From Neisseria zoodegmatis (GTDB lineage: Bacteria; Pseudomonadota; Gammaproteobacteria; Burkholderiales; Neisseriaceae): a stretch of DNA of 64,000 nucleotides. Each line of letters starts with the position of its first letter. Within the stretch, counting starts at the first letter, position 1. The DNA is taken from positions 930,001-994,000 of the forward strand of contig NZ_LT906434.1 in the NCBI RefSeq assembly GCF_900187305.1, written 5' to 3'. Positions 1 through 9,658 of this stretch are shown one piece after another. The notes beneath the pieces are model-generated. The model made no database searches. It worked only from the letters and a program-made list of their open reading frames with translations, and had not been told where the DNA came from. Position numbers and translations under genes: made by a program.

Positions 1-179
1 AAGAATTTGCGGCCGATGCCGGATTGGTTGGTGGCCACGGCTATGGTGTAGCCCGCTTCGGCGAGAAACGCAATCGCGTCCATGCTGCCCTCGATGGGCA
101 CCCATTCGTCGACGGATTTTACGAAGTCGTCGCGGTCATGGTTAATCACGCCGTCGCGGTCGAGAATAATCAGTTTCAT
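1..179 (-). CDS. gmhB: D-glycero-D-manno-heptose 1,7-bisphosphate phosphatase, partial (C-terminus off the left edge)
   Basis: Only the first 59 codons are inside the window. They begin MKLIILDRDGVINHDRDDF and carry the HAD-superfamily catalytic motif LDRDGVIN at residues 6-13, with a later ATNQSG segment typical of motif II in the histidinol-phosphatase/GmhB group. GmhB removes the 1-phosphate in the ADP-heptose pathway that supplies the inner core of LOS. The ATG lies 16 bases after the stop codon of the upstream glycosyltransferase, so the two are probably cotranscribed. The family call rests on the N-terminal third only; a related HAD phosphatase is possible. Confidence 0.85.
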   Translation of the reverse strand, partial: MKLIILDRDGVINHDRDDFVKSVDEWVPIEGSMDAIAFLAEAGYTIAVATNQSGIGRKF

Positions 180-195
180 GGTTCGGATACCTTTT

Positions 196-1245
196 TCAGA
201 CGGCCTCAAGCATGGTTTGAAGCTCGGTAATGTGTTGTTCTAAAGAAGGGTTGTAAGTTAATGCCTGTTGCGGGTCGGCCAGTTTGTGCGTGCCGCTTTG
301 TTTGAGGGCGACGGCTTGTTCAACGGCGGCGGCCAGTGTTTCGGGGCGCGCACGAGAGAAGAAGAAACCGGCATGGTCGTTCATCACTTCCGTGCAGGCC
401 ATGTTGTCGGCCAACACCACGCGCGTGCCGCTCAACACGGATTCTACACCCACCAATCCGAAAGGTTCGTACAACGAGGCCATGATGGTGAAATCGGCGG
501 CGCGGTAAAGTTCGGGCATGTTTTTGCAGAAGCCGAGTTCGATGACATTGTTCATCGGGCGGGGCAGCGGCGAACCGGCCACGGCGAGTTTTACCGGCAA
601 ACGGGTGTGCTCGAAAAAGGCGGCGAGCATGTCCAAACCTTTGCGTTTGTGGCCGGTGGAAGGGAAGAGGAACACGGTTTCGTGTTCGCCGAAACCGTAT
701 TTGCGGCGGAGGTTGGCGGTTTCTTCGGGCACGGGGAAGAAGCGTTGCGTGTCGGCGGGCGGATACACGACGCGGATTTTGTTCGGGTTCACGCCGTAGA
801 GTTCGACCAGCTCGCGCTGCATCAAAGCGGAATGCGCCATGATGGATTGGGCGGTGCGGTAATTGGTGCGGTTGCGGCGGATGGTGAGTTTGTCGAGCAG
901 GGTGGCTTGCTGCTGCATACCGCGTAAATAGCCCAGATGCGTGCCGCCGCAGACGAAAATATCGGCGTGGTCGCTGGGATTGCAGGCGATCAGCCGTTCA
1001 CCGTTTCGGCGCAGTTTCTGCAACTGGCGCGCAAAGAAAAACGGGCGCAGTTTTTTGGGAATGCGTTTCTGATTAACGGTTTGCGCGTCGATTTGCGCGT
1101 ATTCGGGCAGGGAAGTGTCGAACCTTGAGGCATAAACGCGAACGGGTATGTTTTGTGCGGCCAGCGCGCGGACGATGTCGAAAGTATAGCTTTCCATGCC
1201 GCCGCCGCGGTTGAATCGGTTGATGCTGATGGCGATAGGGTTCAT
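196..1245 (-). CDS. GT4-family glycosyltransferase, probably LOS/cell-surface glycan
   Basis: The protein has about 349 residues with a GT-B fold layout. The N-terminal part has a glycine-rich loop (RFNRGGGMES) and the C-terminal part carries the retaining GT4 motif E-x7-E (YEPFGLVGVE), plus the VVYPPAD and GSPLPRP segments usual in sugar-nucleotide transferases. The frame could also start at a GTG nine bases upstream (1254); neither start has a clear Shine-Dalgarno sequence. The TGA stop lies inside a DUS copy. It sits between rfbC and gmhB, so a role in LOS or a rhamnose-containing glycan is likely, but donor and acceptor cannot be read from the sequence. Confidence 0.85.
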   Translation of the reverse strand: MNPIAISINRFNRGGGMESYTFDIVRALAAQNIPVRVYASRFDTSLPEYAQIDAQTVNQKRIPKKLRPFFFARQLQKLRRNGERLIACNPSDHADIFVCGGTHLGYLRGMQQQATLLDKLTIRRNRTNYRTAQSIMAHSALMQRELVELYGVNPNKIRVVYPPADTQRFFPVPEETANLRRKYGFGEHETVFLFPSTGHKRKGLDMLAAFFEHTRLPVKLAVAGSPLPRPMNNVIELGFCKNMPELYRAADFTIMASLYEPFGLVGVESVLSGTRVVLADNMACTEVMNDHAGFFFSRARPETLAAAVEQAVALKQSGTHKLADPQQALTYNPSLEQHITELQTMLEAV

Positions 1246-1271
1246 AAGGTTCACAATGATTCACATAAATG

Positions 1272-1306
1272 TTCAGACGGCCTCAGAGCGGATGAGGCCG
1301 TCTGAA
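1272..1306. terminator. DUS inverted pair between rfbC and GT4 gene
   Basis: Two 12-base DUS copies (1272-1283 and 1295-1306) face each other across an 11-base loop. The pair follows rfbC on the minus strand and can act as a terminator or attenuator before the glycosyltransferase gene. Confidence 0.7.
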
Positions 1307-1321
1307 AAGGAAATACCGACA

Positions 1322-1864
1322 TTATTCAAAAACAACGGCTTGGGCAAGCGTTTTACCGGCCGCATCTTTGGCCGACAGCTGCGGCTCGCCCGCGAGCGGC
1401 CAGCGGATATTCACCGACGGGTCGTTCCACAGTAGGCAATGCTCGGCTTGCGGGTTGTAGTAATCGGTGCATTTATACACGAATTCCGCGCCGTCTCCCA
1501 GTACATAAAAACCGTGGGCAAAGCCTTCCGGCACCCACAGTTGGCGTTTGTTGTCGGCAGACAAAACCGCGCCGGCCCAGCAGCCGAAAGTGGGCGACGT
1601 ACGGCGTAAGTCCACCGCCACGTCAAACACGCTGCCGGAAACCACCCGCACGAGCTTGCCTTGGGTGTTTTCGGTTTGGTAGTGCAGGCCGCGCAAAACG
1701 CCAGCGGCGGATTTGGAATGGTTTTCCTGCACAAAAGTGCGGTTGCAGACGTTTTCTCTAAACCATTGGTCGCGGAAGGTTTCCATAAAAAAGCCGCGCT
1801 CGTCGCCGAATACTTGCGGCTCGAGGATTTTCACTTCGGGTATGGCGGTGGCGATGATGTTCAT
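1322..1864 (-). CDS. rfbC: dTDP-4-dehydrorhamnose 3,5-epimerase
   Basis: This 180-residue cupin protein is full length for RmlC. It converts dTDP-4-keto-6-deoxyglucose to dTDP-4-keto-L-rhamnose in the cytoplasm. The family signature LRGLHYQ contains the catalytic His61, and the segments DLRRTSPTFG and WVPEGFAHGF are highly typical. It follows rfbB and rfbA on the same strand but is separated from rfbA by a DUS hairpin. No rfbD reductase is seen in the window, so the final step to dTDP-L-rhamnose must be encoded elsewhere, or the intermediate goes to another deoxysugar. Confidence 0.96.
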   Translation of the reverse strand: MNIIATAIPEVKILEPQVFGDERGFFMETFRDQWFRENVCNRTFVQENHSKSAAGVLRGLHYQTENTQGKLVRVVSGSVFDVAVDLRRTSPTFGCWAGAVLSADNKRQLWVPEGFAHGFYVLGDGAEFVYKCTDYYNPQAEHCLLWNDPSVNIRWPLAGEPQLSAKDAAGKTLAQAVVFE

Positions 1865-1886
1865 ATCAGTGTGGTCGGTTTGGGTT

Positions 1887-1920
1887 TTCAGACGGCCTTA
1901 ACTATATGAGGCCGTCTGAA
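1887..1920. terminator. DUS inverted pair between rfbA and rfbC
   Basis: The DUS copies at 1887-1898 and 1909-1920 form a 12-bp stem with a 10-base loop in the rfbA-rfbC gap. It may reduce rfbC expression relative to rfbBA. Confidence 0.7.
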
Positions 1921-1948
1921 AAATCATGTTTGCGGCCCGGTTGCCTGT

Positions 1949-2830
1949 TTAAGAGCCATGTTCGCGGCTTTCCAATAAACGCAATAAATAGCGGCCGTAA
2001 TCGTTTTTACACATGGGCGCAGCCAAGGTTTCGAGTTGGCCGTCTGAAAGCCAGCCGTTGCGCCAGGCGATTTCTTCCAAGCAGGCGATTTGCAGGTTTT
2101 GCAGGTGTTCCACCGTTTTCACAAACGAGGCAGCTTCGTGCAGGCTTTCGTGCGTGCCGGTGTCCAGCCAAGCGAAGCCGCGGCCTAAAAGCTGTACGTT
2201 GAGCGAGCCGTCTTCCAAATACATTTGATTGATGCTGGTGATTTCCAGTTCGCCCCTTTCAGACGGCCTAACTTGTTTGGCGAAACCGACTACACGGTTG
2301 TCGTAGAAATACAGGCCGGTAACCGCCCAGTCGGATTTGGGCTTTCGCGGTTTTTCTTCGATAGACAAAGCTTTGAAATACTTGTCGAATTCTACTACAC
2401 CGAAGCGCTCGGGATTTTTGGCCTGATAAGCAAAAACCGTTGCCCCCGATTCACGCGCGGCGGCTTGCTGCAAGGTTTGGGTAAACGATTGGCCGTAAAA
2501 AATATTGTCGCCCAACACCAAGCATACTTTATCGCTGCCGATAAATGTTTCGCCGATGATGAAAGCCTGTGCCAAACCGTCGGGGCTGGGCTGTTCGGCG
2601 TAATCGATGCGGATGCCGAAATCGGAGCCGTCTCCCAAAAGGCGGCGGAAAGCGGCGTTGTCTTCGGGCGTGGTAATCACCAACACATCGCGGATTCCGG
2701 CCAGCATCAAAACCGATAAAGGGTAATAAATCATCGGCTTGTTGTACACGGGCAAAAGCTGCTTGGATACGCCGCGTGTAATCGGGTAAAGCCGAGTGCC
2801 TGATCCGCCTGCGAGAATAATCCCTTTCAT
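1949..2830 (-). CDS. rfbA: Glucose-1-phosphate thymidylyltransferase
   Basis: The 293-residue protein makes dTDP-glucose from dTTP and glucose-1-phosphate. The nucleotide-binding signature GGSGTRLYP is at residues 8-16, followed by the usual [17 protein letters not shown] segment. The start at 2830 is chosen because it gives the canonical [10 protein letters not shown]-terminus and overlaps the rfbB stop as ATGA; a longer in-frame extension to 2908 would run through the rfbB coding region and is not credible. The overlap implies translational coupling with rfbB. Confidence 0.97.
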   Translation of the reverse strand: MKGIILAGGSGTRLYPITRGVSKQLLPVYNKPMIYYPLSVLMLAGIRDVLVITTPEDNAAFRRLLGDGSDFGIRIDYAEQPSPDGLAQAFIIGETFIGSDKVCLVLGDNIFYGQSFTQTLQQAAARESGATVFAYQAKNPERFGVVEFDKYFKALSIEEKPRKPKSDWAVTGLYFYDNRVVGFAKQVRPSERGELEITSINQMYLEDGSLNVQLLGRGFAWLDTGTHESLHEAASFVKTVEHLQNLQIACLEEIAWRNGWLSDGQLETLAAPMCKNDYGRYLLRLLESREHGS

Positions 2831-3891
2831 TTTGCCGCTCCCAAGCGTTCGAGCCGGTAGGAGCCGTCGAGCACATGCTGCCACCAGCTGCGGTTGTTTA
2901 AATACCATGCCACAGTTTGGCGGATGCCGGATTCGAAGGTTTCTTGCGGTGTCCAGCCAAGCTCGCGGCTGATTTTCGAGGCGTCTATGGCATAACGCGC
3001 GTCGTGCCCGGGGCGGTCGTCCACAAAGGTAATCAAATCACGATAGGCTGCGACGCCCGCGGGTTTTTGCGGCATCAATTCTTCGAGCAGCGTGCAGATG
3101 GTTTCAACAACTTCGAGGTTGGTTTTTTCGTTGTGGCCGCCGATGTTATACGTTTCGCCTACTTTTCCCTGTGTGATGACGGTATATAACGCCCGCGCAT
3201 GATCTTCGACAAACAGCCAGTCGCGGATTTGCAGGCCGTTGCCGTACACAGGCAGAGGCTTGCCGCCGATGGCGTTTAAAATCATCAGCGGAATCAGCTT
3301 TTCGGGAAATTGATACGGCCCGTAGTTGTTGGAGCAGTTGGTAATCAAGGTAGGCAGACCGTAAGTGCGCCGCCACGCCCGTACCAAGTGATCGCTGGAT
3401 GCTTTGGAAGCGGAATAGGGGCTGCTGGGCGCATAAGGCGTGGTTTCGGTAAACAAATCGTCGGTGCCGTGCAAATCGCCATACACTTCATCTGTGGAAA
3501 TATGATGAAAACGGAACGACGCCTGTTTTTCAGACGGCATGCTTTGCCAATATGCCCGCGCTGCTTCCAACAAGGTATAAGTGCCGACAATATTGGTTTC
3601 AATAAATGCCGCCGACCCGTCGATAGAGCGGTCGACATGGCTTTCCGCGGCCAAGTGCATCACCGCATCCGGTTGGTGTGTGCTGAAAATCCACTCAAGC
3701 GCCGCACGGTCGCCAATATCGGCATGTTCAAACACATAGCGCGGGTTGTCTGCCACGGATGCTAAGGATTCGAGATTGCCGGCATAAGTGAGCTTATCAA
3801 GATTCACCACACTGTCTCGAGTGTGGTTGATGATATGGCGGATAACTGCGGAGCCTATAAAGCCGGCACCGCCGGTGATGAGGAGTTTCAT
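2827..3891 (-). CDS. rfbB: dTDP-glucose 4,6-dehydratase
   Basis: This 354-residue extended short-chain dehydrogenase catalyses the second step of dTDP-deoxysugar synthesis. Visible features are the NAD-binding GGAGFIGS motif at residues 7-14, the catalytic STDEVYG triad segment and the YSASK motif. Length is normal for RmlB. It is the first gene of the rfbBA(C) unit and overlaps rfbA by four bases. The product serves LOS or a surface polysaccharide. Confidence 0.97.
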   Translation of the reverse strand: MKLLITGGAGFIGSAVIRHIINHTRDSVVNLDKLTYAGNLESLASVADNPRYVFEHADIGDRAALEWIFSTHQPDAVMHLAAESHVDRSIDGSAAFIETNIVGTYTLLEAARAYWQSMPSEKQASFRFHHISTDEVYGDLHGTDDLFTETTPYAPSSPYSASKASSDHLVRAWRRTYGLPTLITNCSNNYGPYQFPEKLIPLMILNAIGGKPLPVYGNGLQIRDWLFVEDHARALYTVITQGKVGETYNIGGHNEKTNLEVVETICTLLEELMPQKPAGVAAYRDLITFVDDRPGHDARYAIDASKISRELGWTPQETFESGIRQTVAWYLNNRSWWQHVLDGSYRLERLGAAK

Positions 3892-3956
3892 GTTTAAATT
3901 GCCGGCACCTTAGATAAATTAAGTTTGCTTAATCAAATGATTTAATTATAGAAAAT

Positions 3957-5039
3957 TTACGGTTTGGCTGCTTCACTTTCTTGAAAGCGGGCATTCATCC
4001 AAGTAATAGCTTCCGCTAACGGAAAATGGCGGGTTTCTTTTGATGGCGCAGGCAAATCGGAAACAACCATGAGACTCGGTACATCTTTATGGTGCATTGG
4101 ATACCATTTGCTGATGTTGGCAGGATTATTGGCATAAAAACCCAACAGAGGCTTTTTAAAGGCGCAAGCTAAATGCACGGTGCCGCTGTCCACACAAATT
4201 GCCATATCAGACGAAGCAACCAGCGACAGGTATTGGGATAAACTGGTTTCGGGCGAGAGATTCAAGCATATGTCTTTACGGCATAGGCTTTTTAATTCTT
4301 CCAAATAAGCTTGGCTGTTGCGGGTGTTGCATAAGACGAATTGCACTTGAGCGATGTGCTTCGGGTCGCAGCCGTTTAAAAGCCCGGCCAATTCACTAGC
4401 CGGAATACACCGGCTTTCTTCACTGCCTTGTGGCGCAAGCAGAATGCGGTACTTTTTATCATGCCCGTTTAACCAATAGGCATCCGCCTCGCGCAAGGTT
4501 TGAGCACTCAATTCCAAAGAAACATCGGGTTCGCTGACGGGAAAGTATTGGTTAAATATGGAGGTTGTTAAATAGGTGGCAATGTGGGCGTTGGGAGGCG
4601 GCGGGCAATGGAAGTCGTAGTTTTTCACATTATCGGCGTTGTAATATTTTTTGTTGCCTTTGCCGAAAATAATATTGATATCGGGTGCCAGCAGACCGGT
4701 TTTGATGATGTGCGTGCTGTTGTAGGTTTCGTAAAAATCGAGGTGTACTTGCCACTTTTTTCTATTTTTCAGGCAAGTGGTAAATGAATCGTCCAACAAA
4801 ACATCTATCAAGCGGCAACATTGATAGATGGGCAGGCTGCGGGCATTGGTGAACACACCGATTTTGCAATGGGGGTAGAGGGTTTTGAGCTGGCGGATGT
4901 AGGCAATATGCGCAACCGTATCGCCTACGGAATGCCCCATCGGCCTGATCAAAACGGAAGATACATTCTTGAAGTTAAAGTTTACATTCGGTTTTTTATT
5001 GGCAAAAACACGAAGAATGAGGTTTTTAAAGAGTGACAT
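3957..5039 (-). CDS. GT9 (heptosyltransferase-like) glycosyltransferase, copy 1
   Basis: The 360-residue protein resembles ADP-heptose:LPS heptosyltransferases (GT9): an N-terminal RPMGHSVGDTVAH segment corresponds to the acceptor-side loop, and the C-terminal ILLAPQGS and CVDSGTVHLACA segments match the nucleotide-sugar binding half. It is a diverged duplicate of the next gene, sharing CPPPP, NRKKWQV and CVDSGTVHLACAF. The DNA is visibly AT-richer than rfbB or rfbA, which points to horizontal acquisition of a LOS outer-core locus. The acceptor and sugar are unknown. Confidence 0.85.
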   Translation of the reverse strand: MSLFKNLILRVFANKKPNVNFNFKNVSSVLIRPMGHSVGDTVAHIAYIRQLKTLYPHCKIGVFTNARSLPIYQCCRLIDVLLDDSFTTCLKNRKKWQVHLDFYETYNSTHIIKTGLLAPDINIIFGKGNKKYYNADNVKNYDFHCPPPPNAHIATYLTTSIFNQYFPVSEPDVSLELSAQTLREADAYWLNGHDKKYRILLAPQGSEESRCIPASELAGLLNGCDPKHIAQVQFVLCNTRNSQAYLEELKSLCRKDICLNLSPETSLSQYLSLVASSDMAICVDSGTVHLACAFKKPLLGFYANNPANISKWYPMHHKDVPSLMVVSDLPAPSKETRHFPLAEAITWMNARFQESEAAKP

Positions 5040-5150
5040 GAAAGTTGTTGCTTCTTTTATTTGATAGCATTTATATTTTAAGTTTTGCTTAACATATAAA
5101 TGTTACCTTTTTTAATCTTTAGAGGCTTATTGTGTATTTTGATTAAATCG

Positions 5151-6230
5151 TTATGCCGAAGCTTTTTGTTGTTGTAAGCAGTTTTTTATTTGTTGATTCA
5201 GCCAACCCTTTGCTTCATGCAATGGGAAATTATGTGTTTTTTCAGTTTTGGCGGTAACCATTAAAAATGGTACGCCTTGATTGGGAAGGGGATGCCACAT
5301 CTTAAGGTTTTTGGGTAAGTTGGCATAAAAAGCCAATAAAGGCCTGTTGAATGCACAAGCCAAATGGACTGTGCCGCTGTCAACGCATATGGCAATATCA
5401 GCAGAGGCGGTTAGAGCTAAATATTCTTTTAGGGAAGTTTTAGGCGCCAGAGATAGGGAAATATCGGGCGGACACAGCTGTTTCAGTTGTGCGAAATAAG
5501 GCTCGCTGAATTTAGAATTGCATAAAACAAATTCCACTTGATTCAATAATTCGGGAGGGCAGTTGTTTAAGAGTTCTGCCAAATCTTCTTCCGGAATACA
5601 CCGTTTGGGGTCGCTTCCTTGCGGCGCAAGCAAAACGCGGATTTTTTGCTTTGCGGCTTCAGGCCAAAGGGATATGGCTTTGGTTAGTTCATGGTTGGGA
5701 ATTTCGAGATGGAATTTACTTTTTTCTAAAGGAATATGTCTTATAAATTCCGAAGTAAGCAAGCGGTCGGCGATATGGTTTTCAGGCGGTGGGGGGCAAT
5801 GAAAGTCATAATTGAGCACATTGTTGAGGCTATAGTATTTTTTTGCGCGCTTCTCAAACACCATGATCAGTTCGGGTGCTAATAGGGAGTCGCCAATAAT
5901 GTGCATGCTGGTAAAAGATGCATAAAAATCCAATAAAACCTGCCACTTTTTTCTATTTTTTAAATAGCTGGCCGGTTTGTCTTCAAGTAATTCATCAATT
6001 TCTTCGCAACATTTAAATACATCCCTGTTTCTGTCGGTTGTAAACATGCCGATGCGGCAATTGGGATAGGCTTTTTTGAGTTGGCGGGCGTAATTAATGT
6101 GGGCAACAGCATCTCCGACAGCATCTCCGATAGGGCGAATCAGAATGGATTGAACATTTTTAAAATCAAAGTCTTGGTTTTTCTTTTTATTTGCAAATAA
6201 CCTAATAACTAATTTTTTAGATAAATGCAT
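5151..6230 (-). CDS. GT9 (heptosyltransferase-like) glycosyltransferase, copy 2
   Basis: The 359-residue protein is paralogous to its downstream neighbour, colinear over the whole length with shared blocks such as LLAPQGS, CNSKFSEPYF/CNTRNSQAYL and CVDSGTVHLACAF. The N-terminal IRPIGDAVGDAVAH loop matches the GT9 family. The genes are tandem with a 111-base AT-rich gap and share low GC. Two consecutive GT9 enzymes suggest sequential addition of heptose-like residues to LOS, or divergence after duplication; this is inference. Confidence 0.85.
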   Translation of the reverse strand: MHLSKKLVIRLFANKKKNQDFDFKNVQSILIRPIGDAVGDAVAHINYARQLKKAYPNCRIGMFTTDRNRDVFKCCEEIDELLEDKPASYLKNRKKWQVLLDFYASFTSMHIIGDSLLAPELIMVFEKRAKKYYSLNNVLNYDFHCPPPPENHIADRLLTSEFIRHIPLEKSKFHLEIPNHELTKAISLWPEAAKQKIRVLLAPQGSDPKRCIPEEDLAELLNNCPPELLNQVEFVLCNSKFSEPYFAQLKQLCPPDISLSLAPKTSLKEYLALTASADIAICVDSGTVHLACAFNRPLLAFYANLPKNLKMWHPLPNQGVPFLMVTAKTEKTHNFPLHEAKGWLNQQIKNCLQQQKASA

Positions 6231-6305
6231 AATATTGATTCCTTAAAACTGTTTTTGATGTTGTTGGATAGATATTATCGGATTGCGGTATTTTGAAGGC
6301 GGGAG

Positions 6306-6761
6306 CTAAGTATTTTGATTAAAGTTAAATGAAATAGACTGTTGCCAAGTATCAAAGGCCGTCTGAAAAACCTGATTCAGTATCTGCTGGTTTTCCCGGG
6401 TATCTTCTGTACGGTAGAAATCTTCTTGTTTTTCGAGGCCTAAGGCTAGGAAGTAGTCGGTGATGAAATTGCCGTAGCCTTCGTCTTCATCTTGATAATA
6501 GTATTGGGTGAAGCGGTTGCCGAGGTCGTTGAAGCAGGTGGTGTCTATGCCGCCACCCAATTGGTTCAGTATGAATTCGGCGCCGGAAAGTGTGCCGTTT
6601 TGCAGTTCTGCAAATTGGGGCAATGCTTCCGCTTCGGGGCTGTGCAGGTCTTGCGATACTGCCCATTTATAATAATAACCCATGTGATTTGCTGCATTTT
6701 CTTCAGGCAAATCAGATGGGTAGTTTTCTTCGGTGTGAAAGGTGATGTGATCGTAGTGCAT
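6306..6761 (-). CDS. Small soluble protein, DUF7832-like
   Basis: The ATG at 6761 gives a 151-residue acidic protein starting MHYDHITFHTEENYPSDLP. The pattern YDxITFH...PxDLPxENAxxHMGYYYxWA resembles the uncharacterised DUF7832 family; the match is from memory and is tentative. No signal peptide or membrane segment is seen. A TTG 51 bases upstream would extend the frame, but the extension lacks the family pattern and no Shine-Dalgarno supports either start well. It is rich in Tyr, Asp, Glu and Gln. No function can be assigned. Confidence 0.7.
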   Translation of the reverse strand: MHYDHITFHTEENYPSDLPEENAANHMGYYYKWAVSQDLHSPEAEALPQFAELQNGTLSGAEFILNQLGGGIDTTCFNDLGNRFTQYYYQDEDEGYGNFITDYFLALGLEKQEDFYRTEDTRENQQILNQVFQTAFDTWQQSISFNFNQNT

Positions 6762-6839
6762 GGTGGAAATTTTACTATGAATGGCGGTAATGCTGTTGAT
6801 TATTTTATACAATATTTAGGGTGAGGTTTTATACATGAA

Positions 6840-6865
6840 AGGCCGTCTGAAATTTCAGACGGCCT
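6840..6865. terminator. DUS inverted pair
   Basis: DUS copies at 6840-6851 and 6854-6865 form a near-loopless palindrome just beyond the stop of the lipoprotein gene on the minus strand, where a terminator is expected. Confidence 0.75.
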
Positions 6866-6891
6866 TGTGTGTTTTGGGGAGCAGGAGGGGG

Positions 6892-7914
6892 TTAGTGGAT
6901 GGTGTAGCCGCGTAAATATTGGCTGCGTTCGCGTGTCATGCGGGTGTCGCATTGCAGGCGCAAGTATTCTGCTTGCAAGGGGGTTTCGGCTTGGGCGGCT
7001 GCTTGACGGCAATGGTTGGTTTTGCTTTGAATCCAGCTGCGTTGTTCGCCGAGCAGTTCTTTTTGTACGGGTTGCTCCATGTTGTTCCACAGCCGGTTGA
7101 TTTCGTTGTTGGCGGCTTGGTTGTTTTGTTTTGCCTGCTCCAGTTCGTTGGCCGAGAAGGTTACTTCGGCACGTTTGGGTTCGGGGCTGAGGATTTCGGG
7201 TGCCGGGGTTTCTTCTTGGTCGAAGACGTTGCTGGCGGCGTTGTTGTCCAAAATATCTTCGGGATCGGCTTGGGGCGGCTCGGCATGGGGTTGGTTGTTG
7301 AGGTTGAGGGCGTCTTTGAGCGGTACGGCTTTGCCGTCTATCATGAGTATGCTTTTAATGCCGTAGGGGATGAGGGCTGTGGCGATGTTTTTGGCGGCAA
7401 CGGTTAAGCCGTTGTCTTCATAATTGACGGTGGTTTGGCCGTCTGAAACGGATAGGGTGTAGGAAAGGGGGCGTGAGAAGCCGCCTTTGTCGTCATAGGT
7501 AAGCTGGCTGCCTGTGAGGCGCTCTTGCATCAATTGGCTGATGCTGCGGTTGTTGTAGAGCAGGGGGCTGTTGGTTTGTGCGGTATTCAAAATGTCATTG
7601 GGGATTTGAATATTCAGCCCGGCAGTGCAGACGGTGTTGCCGTTGCTTTGTGTTTCTTGCGGGTTGTTGAGCGAGATATTGAGCTGTGTTGCGGCCGCGA
7701 TGATTTTATCGGGGTCGATGAATTGCCGGCTGTCTTTGCGGGCATAGGATTGGGCTTCCTGCTTGATGATTTCTTGCACGTTGGCACGGATGTTGTGTGC
7801 GACGGCAGGATTGTTACATTCGAGTTTGTTGCTTGCTTGCTGGGTAGGTGCGTCATCGCTGCAAGCGGTGAGTGCGGTAGCAATCAGGGATAAAGTGAGT
7901 AGTTTTTTATACAT
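6892..7914 (-). CDS. Lipoprotein with C-terminal LprI-like domain
   Basis: The start at 7914 is supported by GAGG seven bases upstream. The 340-residue product begins MYKKLLTLSLIATALTACS, a lipoprotein signal with lipobox LTAC, so it is likely anchored in the outer membrane facing the periplasm. Residues about 20-200 are an unassigned domain; a Pro/Glu-rich linker follows. The last 90 residues (ELEQAKQN...IQSKTNHCRQAA...YLRLQCDTRMTRERSQYL) match the LprI/DUF1311 lysozyme-inhibitor-like family, including its Cys pair. A role in envelope protection against lysozyme is an inference from that domain only. Confidence 0.8.
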   Translation of the reverse strand: MYKKLLTLSLIATALTACSDDAPTQQASNKLECNNPAVAHNIRANVQEIIKQEAQSYARKDSRQFIDPDKIIAAATQLNISLNNPQETQSNGNTVCTAGLNIQIPNDILNTAQTNSPLLYNNRSISQLMQERLTGSQLTYDDKGGFSRPLSYTLSVSDGQTTVNYEDNGLTVAAKNIATALIPYGIKSILMIDGKAVPLKDALNLNNQPHAEPPQADPEDILDNNAASNVFDQEETPAPEILSPEPKRAEVTFSANELEQAKQNNQAANNEINRLWNNMEQPVQKELLGEQRSWIQSKTNHCRQAAAQAETPLQAEYLRLQCDTRMTRERSQYLRGYTIH

Positions 7915-8009
7915 TTTCAAACCTCATAAAATGATTTTCAGACGGCATCATAACAAAAGCACCTGTAACGGGTAAGGCTGTTACAGGTGCTTTTTATTTT
8001 GCTTTCAGT

Positions 8010-9251
8010 TTATTTGATGAAGTTTACAAAACTGGTGAGGATAACAACGTTGATCAAGTCAACGAAGAAGGCACCTACCATCGGCACAATCAGGAATGCT
8101 TTGTGTGATGCGCCGAAGCGTTCGGTAACGGATTGCATATTGGCAACGGCTGTGGGTGTTGCGCCCATGCCAAAACCGCAGTGGCCGGCTGCCAAAACGG
8201 CGGCATCATAGTTGCGGCCCATCAATACATAGGTAACGAAAGTAGCATAAAGCACCATTACCAGAGTTTGCGCAAGCAGAATGATGGTAACGGGGCCAGC
8301 CAAGCCGGTAAGTTCCCACAGTTTCAGGTTGAGCAGAGCCATGGCCAAGAACAGCGACAGAGAGGCGTTACCGAACACGTCGATGGCACGGTCGAACATA
8401 TTGAATTTGAATACGATGGTGAGGATGTTGCGCAAAATCACACCGCCGCCCAATGCCCAAACGAATTTGGGTAAATCGTAGAGGTGCTCTTTGTCGATAC
8501 TGTCCATGATTTCTGCAAAAGCCAAACATGCTGCAAACATGGCAAGGGTTTCGATTGCCGAGCTGGCGGTAATCAGACGGGTTTGCTCGGCATGCTCAAA
8601 CAAATCTTCGGTGCTCTTGCCGGGATCGTCGTCGTCATAAGCGGCTTCTTGGGCTTTGATGCTGGCTTCGTCCAAAGGTTGGCGTCCCATTTTGTTGATC
8701 AGGCGGCGTGCTACGGGGCCGCCGATCAAACCGCCGGCTACCAAGCCGAAGGTGGCGGCAGCCAAGCCTAAACCGGTGGCGCCGGTTAAGCCGAAGTTTT
8801 TCTCAAAATCTGGGCCCCACGCACCGGCGGTTCCGTGGCCGCCTGTGAGGGTGATAGAGCCTGTCATCAAGCCGATTAAGGGGTCGAGGCCGAGTACGCT
8901 GGCCAAGCCGACACCGACGGCGTTTTGGATGAAGATGAAAAAGCCGACGATGGCGGTAAAAATTACCAACGGCAAGCCGCCCGCTTTAAGGCGGGAGAAG
9001 TCTGCACTCAAGCCGATGGAGCTGAAGAAAATCAGCATAAACGTGTCTTGCAGCGGTTTTTCAAATTTGAAGCTGACGCCGTAAAACGAGTGTAAAAAGT
9101 ACAGGATGATGGCGGCAACCAAACCGCCGGCTACGGGTTCGGGGATGTTGAAATTTTGTAAGAATTTGATTTTGTTTACCATTATTTTGCCAACCAGCAA
9201 AACGATGGTGGCGGCAATCAGTGTGTAATAACTGTTAAATACCCATTCCAT
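8010..9251 (-). CDS. gltS: Sodium/glutamate symporter
   Basis: The 413-residue polytopic inner-membrane protein starts MEWVFNSYYTLIAATIVLL and has two pseudo-symmetrical halves with the glycine-rich re-entrant motifs GSITLTGGHGTAGAWG and GHCGFGMGATPTAVAN, characteristic of GltS. It imports glutamate with Na+. Length is normal for the family (about 400). It is transcribed alone from a strong sigma-70-type promoter just upstream. Confidence 0.95.
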   Translation of the reverse strand: MEWVFNSYYTLIAATIVLLVGKIMVNKIKFLQNFNIPEPVAGGLVAAIILYFLHSFYGVSFKFEKPLQDTFMLIFFSSIGLSADFSRLKAGGLPLVIFTAIVGFFIFIQNAVGVGLASVLGLDPLIGLMTGSITLTGGHGTAGAWGPDFEKNFGLTGATGLGLAAATFGLVAGGLIGGPVARRLINKMGRQPLDEASIKAQEAAYDDDDPGKSTEDLFEHAEQTRLITASSAIETLAMFAACLAFAEIMDSIDKEHLYDLPKFVWALGGGVILRNILTIVFKFNMFDRAIDVFGNASLSLFLAMALLNLKLWELTGLAGPVTIILLAQTLVMVLYATFVTYVLMGRNYDAAVLAAGHCGFGMGATPTAVANMQSVTERFGASHKAFLIVPMVGAFFVDLINVVILTSFVNFIK

Positions 9252-9322
9252 AGATTCTTCTTTCCGGTAAAACTGTAAAAATCAAACCGCAAGCAAATTT
9301 TTGCGTGTGGCTAAACGTGGCG

Positions 9323-9351
9323 ATATTAGGGGAAGAGTTAAAATTTGTCAA
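9323..9351 (-). promoter_or_regulatory. Sigma-70 promoter of gltS
   Basis: On the minus strand a perfect TTGACA (-35, 9346-9351) is followed after 17 bases by TAATAT (-10, 9323-9328). The predicted start of transcription lies about 65 bases before the gltS ATG. Confidence 0.75.
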
Positions 9352-9658
9352 AGAAAGGTTTGTTTTTAATGACTGTATTTTTTAGCAAAATTGCCTTGTT
9401 TTTATGAGAAATGCAATATTTGATGGCGTTAACTCGACTTCTGTGCCTATAAAAAATCAACAGGCGTGAAGCGGCGTGTGCGTTTGAAAGCAGAAGTGGG
9501 GCAGATATAAAAGTGATGTGGATTTAAGGGATAAGGTTTTTAGTGTGAGCTGAATACGGGTGCTACCATGTCTGCTTGATGGGTGTTTTGCGGCATCGTA
9601 GTGGTTTGGTCTTTGGGTGTGATTTAACCCTTAAAGAAGGTTTGGGCGTGGCATTGCC

